Shown: in pieces, positions 28,788 through 38,497 of the stretch
Layout: the number at the start of each line of letters is the position of its first letter
How positions within the stretch are numbered: the stretch's first letter is position 1
Source: Fragilaria crotonensis
Lineage: Eukaryota; Bacillariophyta; Fragilariophyceae; Fragilariales; Fragilariaceae
Length of the DNA: 53,835 nt
Assembly: GCA_022925895.1 (NCBI GenBank)
Contig: JAKSYS010000424.1
Location: 1-53,835 of the forward strand
Direction of reading: 5' to 3'
Program-made: the position numbers and the translations under genes
Notes under the pieces: model-generated
What the model was told of the DNA's origin: nothing
Database searches by the model: none
What the model saw: the letters and a program-made list of their open reading frames with translations, nothing else

Positions 28788-29250
28788 ATCGACATGAGTT
28801 TTGATTCCAGCCGTGTAGTGTCGCACTGGTTACTGGAGCATCGATGTATTGTTTTACTGTGCACTCGGGCGTCAGTAATTAGGGATAGGGATAATATAAA
28901 AATATGTAGGGCGATACGGAATGTTTAACAATCACCGGCCTTTATAGATCAAAAATCAAAACCGCGGACAGTTTTACGAAAGCCCAAAATAATAACCTAT
29001 TGAAATCAAAACTGATCCTCGGTTTTACTTTTTTGGAAAAAAAGTAAAAATGTCGTCTTGAAAGAGAGATTCCCTCTTGACTACGTCGATCACTTGTGAT
29101 TATTCCTGTTGGAGCCGTGCATGTACTATGGACGCCTATGGATGCAGTATTGACCGTAGGTCAAATCTTCGTAGGAGCGTAGTGGTACACTGTCATCGGA
29201 AGTCGGACGCGAAAAAAATTGACGATGGGGTTGAAATGCTATTGTACGAC
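28788..29250. other. Gap between LINE-C and LINE-E, no gene seen
   Basis: Mixed sequence with a 12-bp inverted repeat TTTTACTTTTTT-GG-AAAAAAAGTAAAA (29023-29049). Small frames only, none convincing. Confidence 0.5.
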
Positions 29251-29383
29251 AAAAAAACCTTAAAATCTATTTTACGTGCTGTTGCGTTGTCCGAAGAAAA
29301 AATAATCAACCCGCACGGCTCGACGGAGTCTTGAACAGACGACGTCAAACGAACAGCTTTCCTCCCGCAGGTATCTCTCGCCC

Positions 29384-31140
29384 TTACGTTATGGGAGCAA
29401 AAAAACTTCGGATGGATCTAGTACCTCTGATAGCCAAATCCTTCGCTCTTTTAATACTCTCGCGCATTGTTGGACCGTGGATTCGGAGCCAATTCCTGTT
29501 GATGCTATTTGATTGCGATAACTGTTCTCCAACATCTCGGGGTAATAGTTCCTGGACTCTCGGTTCCATTTGATCTCGGGCGTCATGGAGTTCGCGAATT
29601 TCTCTTGCGATAGTTGCAGTTTCGATTTGTCTCCGGGACTGGGCGTCGGCGCCATGAACGTCTTGGTTCCGAGTTGACCAAAGGAGAAACCATTGATTCC
29701 AAATCACATTTATGAGATTTGTCTGCCATCGTTTGCCTGTCATCGCTTTCAACCTACTGGTCGTATCAGTCCTCGAATAATAACGTTCTTGGTACATACT
29801 CCAAGCTGTGCCAAAGCGCCCGTTGAAAATTTGTCGCCATCCTATGTGGGATTGTTGCTCAATGACCGGTCGTATGTCATCTGGAAATTGTACTATGTCG
29901 ATCGTCGTCGTTGTGGGTTGATCCTCCTGAAACCAATGAGTAATTGTATACAATAGCGCTTGTTGTAAATTTGGGCACGTGTTGCTTTTCTCGCAAAATT
30001 GTTTCACTTCGTTTAGAAATTGGATGATTGCAGCGGATGATATGGTCCCTATCCTCAGCCTGTTCGCATAAGGGACATTTTTGTTTGACTGGTGCTTGAC
30101 GATAAATTTGAACGTTTGTGGGCAGAATGTCGTGTACCAATTTAACATAATGGACGTGCCGATGCCGATTTGCACGCAAGGCTGAACCGTGCGCATCCCA
30201 GTTAATGGACTCGAAGATCGCTCTTGTCCAACTGTTTTTTCTTCGGATATATGCTATCAATGGTGGGCCGCTGGCAGCTGAGTGGAGTGCTGCGATGTGA
30301 TGGGCAGTGACGGTGCCTTGTGGTAGACTGAGTGTTGCACCAACAATTGTGCGCATTAAAGTTTCTGTGCTCGGTCGACCAAATGTACGCTGAAATGACG
30401 AGGCCTTGTGATCTGCGTCCACGTTCAATTGAGCCAAAAGGGTGAGCTCATCGTATGGTTTGTGTTTATCTTGATGTCCTTGGATGTGTTGTATATCAAT
30501 GAGTGGGAGCCTTCTCATACGTTCTTGAATCATGATGAGCACGTCCCATTCTGGGATCATCACGTCTAGTTCCACTAGTTGTGTGCATTTTAACGATGAA
30601 CGGCTTTGTGCGTTGGATACGTTCTTGAATCATGATGAGCACGTCCCATTCTGGGATCATCACGTCTAGTTCCACTAGTTGTGTGCATTTTAACGATGAA
30701 CGGCTTTGTGCGTTGGCTTTGAGGCCGATGAGGGTGTCGAGTAAACTTTGACTATCCGTTGCTAAATGACCTTCCCAAGCATCCGTTTGGTGAGTGTATT
30801 CTGCGAGTCGTATGAGGAAGCATAGTAGAGACAATAATCCATGGGCCTCCGATCTATAAGACGTATGCCTTGCGCCTCTCACCAATCCCATGCCCGTGGC
30901 GACTCGTTCTCCAAATGTAGTACTCATCGCCCAGCCGAAGGCGCCTTGCGTTTGTGACCATTCCGACCCATCAAGTCTGTGTGCTCCAGAAGTTCGGCCT
31001 CCCATGGTTCCAATTTTTCGAAGAACGATTTCAATGACGAGGGGCGTCCGAGGGTCCTAGTTTTGCTTGGAGGTACGGACACAAAGGGTGGAGGAACATG
31101 CCATCTTCCAGGTGTTGCCGCTCGGCCTGAAAATCGAATA
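29384..31140 (-). pseudogene. LINE-E ORF2 remnant: RNase H and zinc knuckle
   Basis: Several frames combine. 31140-31005: region before RNase H. 31005-30720: LDGSEWSQTQGAFGWAMS, SYRSEAHGLLSLL, HLATDSQSLLDTL, with a short internal deletion between HTDL and LDGSEW. Then comes a 100-bp tandem duplication that shifts frame. 30575-30000: IQGHQDKHK, LNVDADHKA, knuckle CPLCEQAEDRDHIIRC (C-X2-C-X7-H-X3-C). Then 30000-29384: FNGRFGTAWSMYQERYY, WNQWFLLWSTRNQDVHG, ending IRGTRSIRSFFAPIT. RNase H acidic residues are mostly present, but the gene is clearly dead. Confidence 0.83.
30517..30716 (+). repeat. Perfect 100-bp tandem duplication inside LINE-E
   Basis: 30517-30616 is repeated without any mismatch at 30617-30716, starting ATACGTTCTTGAATCATGAT. 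100 is not a multiple of three, so it shifts the RNase H frame. Perfect identity suggests a recent event or an assembly artefact. Confidence 0.95.
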
Positions 31141-31148
31141 ACGTCGAG

Positions 31149-31382
31149 TTACCTAACTAACTCCGTGCGAAACCAAAGCGGACGTTTATTCAAGATCACG
31201 AGTCGCGACGTTTGGCAAGTGTTCCTTGACCACGCGAAGGAGGCGCCCGAGGGGGTGGCACTCCTGGCAAATCCGGGGGTGCTTACCTAACTAACTCCGT
31301 GCGAAACCCAAGCGGACGTTTATTCAAGATCACGAGTCGAGACGTTTGGCAAGTGTTCCTTGACCAGGCGAAGGAGGCGCCC
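31149..31382 (+). repeat. Partial 134-bp-period duplication at the DIRS 5' side
   Basis: TTACCTAACTAACTCCGTGC starts at 31149 and again at 31283. About 100 bp of each copy match with a few differences, encoding SGRLFKITSRDVWQVFLD twice. The first copy then has 34 bp of different sequence. Only the second continues into the long ORF. Confidence 0.9.
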
Positions 31383-32987
31383 GTGCCCAACCTCTGCTGC
31401 CGATATCACTTGAACGGCGTTTGCAACGAATCTTGCTTCTTCCGGGCGTCGCATGTAGCCTTGACCGGAGAGCAGACGACGGCGCTCGGCAAATGGATCG
31501 AGTCCTGCAGGACGCGCATGCCCAGTCGGCAGCCGGCGGACGCAGCAAAGAAACCCAAACTAGTAGGCCAATCTGATAACGCGTACAGTTTTCTTCCCGC
31601 CGCTGTACCGGGGAATTCCCCGGACCCGATCATAGACGTGGCCAACAGCCTCCTTGCACGCTCTGCAGCCGCACGGCTGTACGCTTCGACGCGGGATCCG
31701 AGCGCACCCACGCTCGTCTATCCTCGTCACGTCGCGCGGGCCGCTCGCTTTCCGACGGACCCTTCGCTCGCTTCGCTCGCCCCGCCCGCTATCACGAGTG
31801 CTCGCCCCCCGCCACCACGTTTCCTCGATCGATCGCACTCGCTGTTGTCCGTTTCGCGGACGCCCCCTCGGTCGGCGACGATTCCGACGCGCACTCTCTC
31901 GGTGTCGACGCAGGAGCCTTCGGCTGCAACCCCCCAACGTAAGTCATTCGTCCCCCTCCCTCGTTTGCCCCGCGGCGCAGTTTTTCCGTCGTTGCCTCGA
32001 TCGCTTCTCCCGGACGTTTTTCATGCAATCCTCGACGCCACACAACCACGCACGCACCCCACCGCCTTCGTTTTCGGGTGGACGCCTGCCGCCGCAGCAA
32101 ATAACCTCGCCGTTCTCCGACGCTATGCGGGGGATCTCCGCGTCACTCTCGTTGCACAACCTTTCTCGACGCTGTCGCCCGGTTCGGAATTCCGGTCGGC
32201 CCACATACTGGCGCCGCTGCTTTCGCGCCATCCTCTGTGGCCGGCCTTCGCCGAGCGCATTACCGATGGGGCAGAGTTCCCCCTTCTCGACATTCCTGAC
32301 GATGACCGTCGTGCGGACGTCGCCGCCAGCTTGGCCCGCGGCAATCATAAATCGGCCCGGGGCCACGAGGTCAAGCTGCTGGAAATGCTTAAAGACGAGG
32401 TTAAACGGGGATGGCAACTTCCGCTGCCAAAGGAGGCGGCGCTCGAACTGCCTCACTGCGAGGTGGCGCCACTGGGAGTGGTGTCGCAGACGACCTTAGG
32501 AGCTGATGGGACAAAGGAGACGAAGCTCAGACTCACGCATGATCAGTCGTTCAATGCGACTCGGGGAATGAGAAGGAGCGTCAATGATAGGGTGGACGTG
32601 GACAGGCTGACGCCAGCACGATTCGGACAAGCGTTGCTACGATTCCTTCACTACACATGTAAGCTGAGGAGGAAGTTCCCAAGCGATCGGCTGCTGATCA
32701 CGAAGGTGGACTTCAAGTCAGCTTATTGGCGGGTTCATCTCAAAGCCAAGACGGCTCTGAAGTCAAGCACTTGCATTGCGGGAATGTTGTTAGTCGCCTT
32801 GCGTATGACATTTGGGGGGGCTCCAAACCCGTCGCAGTGGAGCGATCTCGGAGGTGATTGCCGACCTCGCGAACGATCTCGTGAGGAGAGACGATTGGGA
32901 CCCCTTGGCGTGGAGCGCTCCCCAACAAGGAGTCCTGCGGACGAGCAGAGCGGTGGACAACGACGAAGGGCATGTTCATCCAAGTGA
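31299..32987 (+). pseudogene. DIRS-like ORF1 plus reverse transcriptase N-terminal part
   Basis: 562 codons. N-terminus RNPSGRLFKITSRDVWQVFLD, then a CCCH-like cluster CRYHLNGVCNESCFFRASH (C-X7-C-X3-C-X5-H), a long Pro/Ser/Arg-rich linker, then RT: EVKRGWQLPLPKEAA, TKLRLTHDQSFN, motif A ITKVDFKSAYWRVHL, and LRMTFGGAPNPSQWS. Just after SQWS the frame is lost by an apparent 2-bp loss (AGCGCGATC reduced to AGCGATC near 32845). RT continues in the frame of 32812-33603. Gag and RT are probably one fused protein or overlapping frames in the active element. Confidence 0.83.
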
Positions 32988-33603
32988 CGAATTCGGGAAG
33001 GCTTTCGCTATGTCGGTCAATGATCCAGTGGACGACGGTCTGGCAAAATTTGAGTGCTACCTGGACGACCTGCTGTTCGGCGTCTTTCGAGACCAAGACA
33101 TAGACAAAGCGGAGGCGGCGCTACCTCTCGCTCTGCACCTGGTTGGACGTCCCGTTGACGAGCGAGCGCCTGAATCGTTTCCAAGAGACGACCTTCTGGC
33201 GGCGTCGAAGTTCCTCGCGGAAGCGAAGGCGTCGGAGCGAAAAACGATCCTCGGCTGGGATGTCAACACGCGGTCGTTTAAGGTCTCACTCCCGGGGGAC
33301 AAACGACTAGCCTGGGTGAACGAGCTCCGACGGTTGAGGTCACTGCCGGGACGAAGGGCCCACGCAAAAGAGTTGGAGACGACGATTGGTCGGTTAAACC
33401 ACGCAGCCTACGTGGTCCCGAACTCGCGACCGTTCCTTGGGCGCCTTTATCGAGCCAGCGAACGAGCCCAAGCTTGCGGATCAGTTAGGCTCTCTGCATC
33501 CCAGGTCGACGATCTTGAGTTGTGGGAGGTTTTCTTGGACGCCGCGGCTAAAGGGATTTCAATCAATTGCCTTGTTTTCCGCTGGCCGACTCGGATAGTA
33601 TGA
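32812..33603 (+). pseudogene. DIRS-like reverse transcriptase, C-terminal part
   Basis: Meaningful from about 32843 (AISEVIADLANDLV). Motif C ECYLDDLLFGVF carries the catalytic DD. KTILGWDVNTRSFKVSLP, ELETTIGRLNHAAYVVPNSRPFLGRLY and LELWEVFLDAAAKGI are typical of DIRS/Ty3-like connection regions. A TGA at 33601-33603 sits inside what should be the RNase H start (TRIV-stop-VDACPQGMGGYG), so it is a nonsense mutation. Confidence 0.85.
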
Positions 33604-34501
33604 GTAGACGCTTGCCCCCAGGGAATGGGAGGCTATGGCCTCCAGAGCGGAATATGGCCTCCAGAGCGGAATCGCTTGGCGCCTGCTTCTGCCGCCCGAC
33701 TGGATCGGTCGCGGATCCTTGAACTTCCTAGAGTTCCTAGCGGCGCTGGTGGGCGTTTGGGTGGAGCATCAGGTCGGAGGGCCGTGGGCCGAGGACGACG
33801 TCCTTCTTTGTCAAGGGGACAGTTCCTCAGCTACCGGGTGGATCGCCCGCTCCAGCTTCGGGGACGATTGCCCCCTCCATTTAGCCATAGCTCGGACGAT
33901 GGCGCGGTACATGATTGACCATGAGATGACGCATTATTTGCAATGGTTCCCCGGCAAGGAGAACTCGGTCGCCGACGTGCTGTCTCGGGATTTCGACTTA
34001 GAGGACGCCGAGGTTGTCGAATTGATTAAAAGGAAGTTATCTCACCACATGCCACAGGATTTTTGTCTTGTTCCTCTCCCGCAGGCAATCGTTACGGACG
34101 TTGGCTCGTTGCTGCAGCTGCTGCCCAGGACTCAGCTTTTACCATCGAAACCCGCGCCCAGCGTGATCGCAGCTGGGGAAGGTTCCAGAGTTTCCTCCAT
34201 GCGATTGGGAACAGGAACGACCCTTTCCTCATCCGCCTCCAGCCCGAGGAGCGAGTCGAAGTCCTCACATGCTTCGCAGCAGCGATCCGGGAAGTATGGA
34301 CAGGAGGTACTGACGACGGGCGGGATGCCAGAAGGACTGCGACGAGTGCCGGAGAACCTCTTGGAGCTTGCATTGAACGGAAGGTGGGCACAGTTCGTGC
34401 CGCCATCGACGGCGTGGTACAGACCTATCGGGCTAACAAACTTAGCAGCCCAGCACATGACTCACGAGGACGACTCGAACCCCTTTTGGCCGCGCAATTG
34501 A
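33604..34501 (+). pseudogene. DIRS-like RNase H domain
   Basis: VDACPQGMGGYG (first Asp), then a 19-bp tandem duplication (ATGGCCTCCAGAGCGGAAT twice, about 33634-33671) shifts the frame. Then GIAWRLLLPPDW, LNFLEFLAALVGVW (Glu), LLCQGDSSSATGW (Asp), LQWFPGKENSVADVLSRDF (last Asp). The frame continues with LLQLLPRTQLLPSKPAPSV and overlaps the recombinase frame. Confidence 0.83.
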
Positions 34502-35319
34502 GGGGCTATGCACTTGACGACCCAGAGCCCAGCCAACGGCAAGCGCTGCCGGCGGCTGTGGTGGAGGTGGTGGCCCGTGTGAAGACGACCGAGACGCATC
34601 GAGCTATTGGCCAGCTTGTGACGGGAGCGTTCTTTTTCGCTATGCGTTCTTGCGAGTACTCCGAGGCGAGCGGATCTCGGAGGACTAAGACAGTGCAGAT
34701 AGGCAACATCACCTTCCGACGCGGGGGCGATACAATCGAGAGCTCCAATGAATCGGTTCTAGCGACGGCAGACACGGTCTCAATCACATATCGGACGCAA
34801 AAGAACGGAGACCGCGGGGTAACCGTGACGCAGCATCGAACGAGGGCGGAACCTGGGACCGGGCTGTGCCCAGTCCGAGCCTTAGCTGGACTTGTTTCGA
34901 GGATATCAGCTTACAAGCTTGACGCCACTAAGTGGAAAGAAGTCGCGACGCGCCCGATGAACCTGGTGGTAACTTCCGGATCGGGCGCGCAAGTTACGAC
35001 GATTACAGCAGGGGAGGTGTTACAGCACCTGCGAGCGGCCGCCATTCAGTATGGAGAAACGCGCCTAGGTTTCCCCGCTAGCAGAATCGGGACGCATTCA
35101 CTCAGGTCGGGCGCAGCGATGGCGATGTTCCTTGCAGGTGTACCGGTGGAGACGATTCAACTGATCGGGCGCTGGCGGAGTCAGACGTTCATGCGATATA
35201 TTCGAATGCAGGTGCAACAGATGACGAGAGGGGTCGCCGACGAGATGACGACGAACCCCAGCTTCTTCACGATCGTCATGGGAAAAGACCGAGGACCCGA
35301 CACTCGAGAGACGCCCTAG
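34063..35319 (+). CDS. DIRS-like tyrosine recombinase
   Basis: 418 codons, open. Core-binding-like helical N-terminus from about residue 26 (TIETRAQRDRSWGRFQSFLHAIG). Catalytic domain: FFAMRSCEY (R195), THSLRSGAAMAMFLAG (H345, R348), IGRWRSQTFMRYI (W371, nucleophile Y379). The R..HxxR..W..Y set is complete, so the enzyme could be functional. It integrates circular element DNA by site-specific strand exchange, which explains the absence of target duplications. The frame overlaps the RNase H frame by more than 400 nt; the biological start is uncertain, and the first protein-like residues are near 34120. Confidence 0.92.
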   Translation: MSCSSPAGNRYGRWLVAAAAAQDSAFTIETRAQRDRSWGRFQSFLHAIGNRNDPFLIRLQPEERVEVLTCFAAAIREVWTGGTDDGRDARRTATSAGEPLGACIERKVGTVRAAIDGVVQTYRANKLSSPAHDSRGRLEPLLAAQLRGYALDDPEPSQRQALPAAVVEVVARVKTTETHRAIGQLVTGAFFFAMRSCEYSEASGSRRTKTVQIGNITFRRGGDTIESSNESVLATADTVSITYRTQKNGDRGVTVTQHRTRAEPGTGLCPVRALAGLVSRISAYKLDATKWKEVATRPMNLVVTSGSGAQVTTITAGEVLQHLRAAAIQYGETRLGFPASRIGTHSLRSGAAMAMFLAGVPVETIQLIGRWRSQTFMRYIRMQVQQMTRGVADEMTTNPSFFTIVMGKDRGPDTRETP

Positions 35320-35326
35320 GTTCATC

Positions 35327-35390
35327 GGTGGCCGCCCGGAGCCCTGGTTACCTCCTGGACAGCCCGGAGCTGTGGGCCACCAAAACCAGG
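35327..35390 (+). other. Potential H-type pseudoknot after the recombinase ORF
   Basis: Stem 1 is GGTGGCC (35327-35333) with GGCCACC (35375-35381). Inside its loop CCTGGTT (35343-35349) pairs with AACCAGG (35384-35390) beyond stem 1. The interleaved arms form a pseudoknot topology. Function unknown; it may be chance. Confidence 0.35.
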
Positions 35391-35418
35391 TCGACGAGGA
35401 AAGAGTGGTGAAAGTGGC

Positions 35419-35572
35419 GCCCCAGTACTGAGGGAGAGGGAGGCGTCAGCGGGGAGAGGAGTGTTTCCTAGGACTTGATTCCGACGCCATAGCTAACGTT
35501 ACAACCTACAATAGGAAGCTATCGCGGAAGGAGCACGACACGAACGAACAGAACTCGAAGGCAGAGCCTTCG
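35419..35572 (+). repeat. DIRS split direct repeat B1
   Basis: 154 bp, 152 identical to 35712-35865 (G/A and C/G differences near the end). Starts GCCCCAGTACTGAGGG and ends GCAGAGCCTTCG. Confidence 0.92.
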
Positions 35573-35711
35573 TGGGATGTACGCGAGGAAGGACGACTGA
35601 CAGACGGAGGCTCAACGTCAGGAGTTGAGGCAGCGATCACAATCGCAACGAAAAGGAACGACGAAGACGAAGACTAGCTCTAGTAATTAAATTCCCACCC
35701 ACCCGCCCTTA
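35573..35711 (+). repeat. DIRS segment A2 between the B repeats
   Basis: 139 bp lying between B1 and B2, where PAT-like elements keep a copy of their 5' terminal A repeat. The expected A1 partner is not present at 31149. Confidence 0.6.
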
Positions 35712-35865
35712 GCCCCAGTACTGAGGGAGAGGGAGGCGTCAGCGGGGAGAGGAGTGTTTCCTAGGACTTGATTCCGACGCCATAGCTAACGTTACAACCT
35801 ACAATAGGAAGCTATCACGGAAGGAGGACGACACGAACGAACAGAACTCGAAGGCAGAGCCTTCG
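35712..35865 (+). repeat. DIRS split direct repeat B2 (3' terminus)
   Basis: Second copy of B1. The element ends at ...GCAGAGCCTTCG; the following ATGCCTAAAAAATC is flank. Confidence 0.92.
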
Positions 35866-38264
35866 ATGCCTAAAAAATCAGCATTGTGTTGTGGTGGCCT
35901 ACGCTGGCAATTTTGGTTCAGTTTGTCTGAACGTTTGGTAGCGTGGGGGTTGATTTCCCATTCGTCACAGGATCGCATATGTAGAATTTGTACCAACCTT
36001 AAAGTAGGTTGATTAGAACCTGCAGTACATAACGGAGTGTGAAGTGTGAAGTACTGTGCCGGTATCTTGATTTTGTGCTCATATTTTTGCCACCGAGTAG
36101 GCGTAGTATTAAATGTACATGTCGCAGAATTAAGTACGAAGTGTACGTTACTAGTCACTTCCTCGTCTGACAGTAGTTTTTAATTTTTGGGGTGCAAACG
36201 AACAACAGTGCGACAGCAAATACACGTACATGTAGCCACACATTGACCTGGTACAAGTAATGTAGATATGACGCTACTACGGTTGGTACCTAGTACTCGG
36301 ACTACTTGTACCAGTTACCTGGGCTACGAAGTACTTGTACTCGGACACAGTGATCGTACCCCAGGTACGCTGTATCATACAAGGTATTGGAGTAAACTCC
36401 AGACTAAGTCCAGACTAAAGTCCAATTTTGTTGATTTCTTTGAAAAATCAATTTCAACAGGCATCTGACTTCATGACAACTACTCCAGTTCTCAGTACTG
36501 TATAACTTGTCCTCAAGATCATGTGAATGAAAGTTATGATAGCTTTCAGCTTCTGTAGTACTTGAAATCTTGCATTTCTTAGTGCCACTCCTCAGAAGCT
36601 TGGCCCACGTACCACTTATCATCCTTAGTAGTACAGGATAGGCCTGTGCTTAATACTAGGGTGCAAATATTTTCTGAGTGTCAGCACTCACACACTTTGT
36701 GCACTATTAGTAGTAAACTGGAACCCACAGGAATTCTTGTCAGTGGTATGGGTTTCGTGACATGTGGAAGGCTTTTCAACAACCCCTCATGCTCTGCTGC
36801 TATGAAAGAAGAAATAGCAATAAGCATATCCAAGGAACTGGAAGTTATTGTATCAGAGTTGGAGTCCCGCCTGGACATTGGACACCATGTGACAAGAAGG
36901 CAAACAACAAAAATCATCATCAAGTGATCAAAGTGATTGATCCAGTTCTTGAGGACTGTTGACATGCTGATCTTGTAATCACATGCCATTGTCATGCTAC
37001 TAAGATATGAGGCCTTTAAAAGAACCAACCTTCCTTTGCTTCCTCTACTGAAGTCTGTGCAGTTATGCTTCTTTGCAGCTCCAATATGGAGACAGCAAAC
37101 GAAACCAGCAGCAGGCACGGCAAGCAACTAGTATGTTGCTCACTCAATGGTCTAGAAAATTTTCAAGGCATCCTCAACTTAGTCCAGTTTATATCTCATT
37201 CTCTTAATTGAATTTACTAAAGTGACCTTTCAATTATTACTTCTTGTTTATGTCACATAACAAGTCATGCTGATACCCATGCATATCCATCAGCCAGCAC
37301 CTTGCTTATCATTGATTCATGGGCATGCTCTGCTGAAGGAAGAACATGCTCAAGTTGCTAGCTGATGATGTGGTTTTATGCTTGAAATCTTTGATATGTG
37401 CATGCATTGCATGCTGGGACAGGATTGCTTGGACATCAGCATGCATTCTTGGACAGAACAACTACACCAGTCAACATGCATGATGGTATCTATCACTGTT
37501 GCCTGTTGCAAACTTAGTAGTCACAAAGACTGGGATGCCTGCCATCTTGCCACATTGTTTTGAGAACAGTAGAAAGCCCAATAGAAGCACAACACATGTC
37601 ATATATATTGATGGCAACTTGTGCTTTATCTTCAGAACCTGGATTGGGCACTCTATATGCTGTCACACACAACCATGATTGCATCAAGTCATCATGGAGT
37701 GATTCATAGAAGTTGCTTTGTTTTGCAAAGTCAACTTTGTCTGAATCCTTGACATTTTCTATGTTGTCCTTGAGGTCATGAAGCAAACAAGATACTGGCA
37801 GTAGATCTTTTTCTTAGTGCAGCAAAGACAGAGAGGAGGTTGCATGTAAGATGTAACAGATATTTGTAAAAATCCAATTTACTTGCACTGTTATGTTTTC
37901 AACATAACACTCAGCATGTAGAGATTTGTTAGTACTGCTGGCAACAGTATGTTACTGTCATCATCTGTAGTACTTCTAGCACGCTGACGACTCCACTGGC
38001 CGCCGTAATTATTCCGCACGCTACTTGTTATACTGTACTACCTCACTCTACTACTCTACTACTCTACTAGCAGCAGAGAGGGCAAAAATCGAGTGCAATG
38101 ACTCGGTGGCAAAACGACAATACTGAGAGTCGCAGCCGCACCGGTGGGTGGCAAAACGAATATACTGTGTAATGTAGGGGCATGACCAGCAATGTCTTCT
38201 GGGACTGCGCAATGCATTGCGTACTGCACACCCCATTTTTTTTGCATCGGAGTCCCGTATTCGC
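35866..38264. other. AT-rich region without a recognisable gene
   Basis: Only short frames. A minus-strand frame at 36681-37127 has a weak HTH-like pattern (TDFSRGSKGRLVLLKA), and 37514-37786 reads like protein (ESLHDDLMQSWLCVTAYRV) but has no partner; both may be transposon debris. Around 36085-36125 TTTTTGCCACCGAGTAGGCG and TAGTATTAA resemble 38508-38555. A short 8-bp-period array (CTACTACT) sits at about 38046-38070. TGGCAAAA words occur at 38107 and 38152. Confidence 0.5.
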
Positions 38265-38497
38265 GATCGACTAATTCGAGTGGCAAAAACACGGATCGAG
38301 TGGCAAATCAACGCACTGTTCACGTAAACAATTTGCCACCCTACGTGCCACCAGGGTGGCAAAAATAACTGGAAAATTTTTGAACGATACTGTAACCAGA
38401 GGCACCGTATCTACAAGTGTCTACAGACCCATCACGTACACACATACTGACCAGAATGGAAAATACCACTTCGGTGGCAAAAAGCAATAAATGTGCC
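38265..38497. repeat. Copy 1 of a diverged ~230-bp repeat carrying TGGCAAA words
   Basis: Aligns in the same orientation with 41247-41470 (shared GACTAATTCGAG, CACGGAT, CCCTACGTGC, CACATAC, AAATAC.ACTTCGG). The word TGGCAAA, or its complement, occurs at 38281, 38301, 38332, 38357 and 38475, with the variants GTGCCAC and TGGAAAA. In copy 2 all of these read with T in place of the second base. Confidence 0.8.

Larger units (their letters stand above)
29251..31148 (-). mobile_element. LINE-E: 5'-truncated relative of LINE-A/D
   Basis: On the minus strand it ends CAGCACGTAAAATAG..AAGG and T7 (29257-29251), the family terminus. Coding homology to A/D runs from about 31140 (GRAATPGRWHVPP, FEKLEPWEAELLEHTDL) to RSIRSFFAPIT at 29384. 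It abuts the DIRS-like element at 31149 with no recognisable target duplication, so the junction may have been rearranged. Confidence 0.82.
31149..35865 (+). mobile_element. DIRS/PAT-like tyrosine-recombinase retrotransposon, 5' end incomplete
   Basis: Gag-like ORF, RT, RNase H and a tyrosine recombinase in order, followed by a B1-A2-B2 split-direct-repeat arrangement (35419-35865). There is no integrase and there are no LTRs. PAT/Ngaro-type elements have an A1 copy at the 5' end; none is seen near 31149, so the 5' end appears truncated or rearranged. This stretch is visibly more GC-rich than its surroundings. Confidence 0.88.

Noticed and set aside
28870-28895. TTAGGGATAGGG as a telomere-like repeat
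   Set aside because: Only two loose GGG units; no array.
29023-29049. Terminator-like hairpin with A/T stem
   Set aside because: A 12-bp A/T-only stem in AT-rich DNA with no adjacent gene; no reason to assign function.
29230-31160. A target-site duplication for LINE-E
   Set aside because: The flanks ..TTGTACGAC and TTACCTAAC do not match, so no duplication is claimed.
31149-35865. GC-rich block as bacterial contamination or an integron
   Set aside because: The reverse transcriptase, RNase H and recombinase order with split direct repeats is a eukaryotic DIRS-type element.
36681-37127. Tc1/mariner-like HTH protein on the minus strand
   Set aside because: Only a weak N-terminal pattern (TDFSRGSKG) and no DDE domain follows; mentioned as possible debris only.
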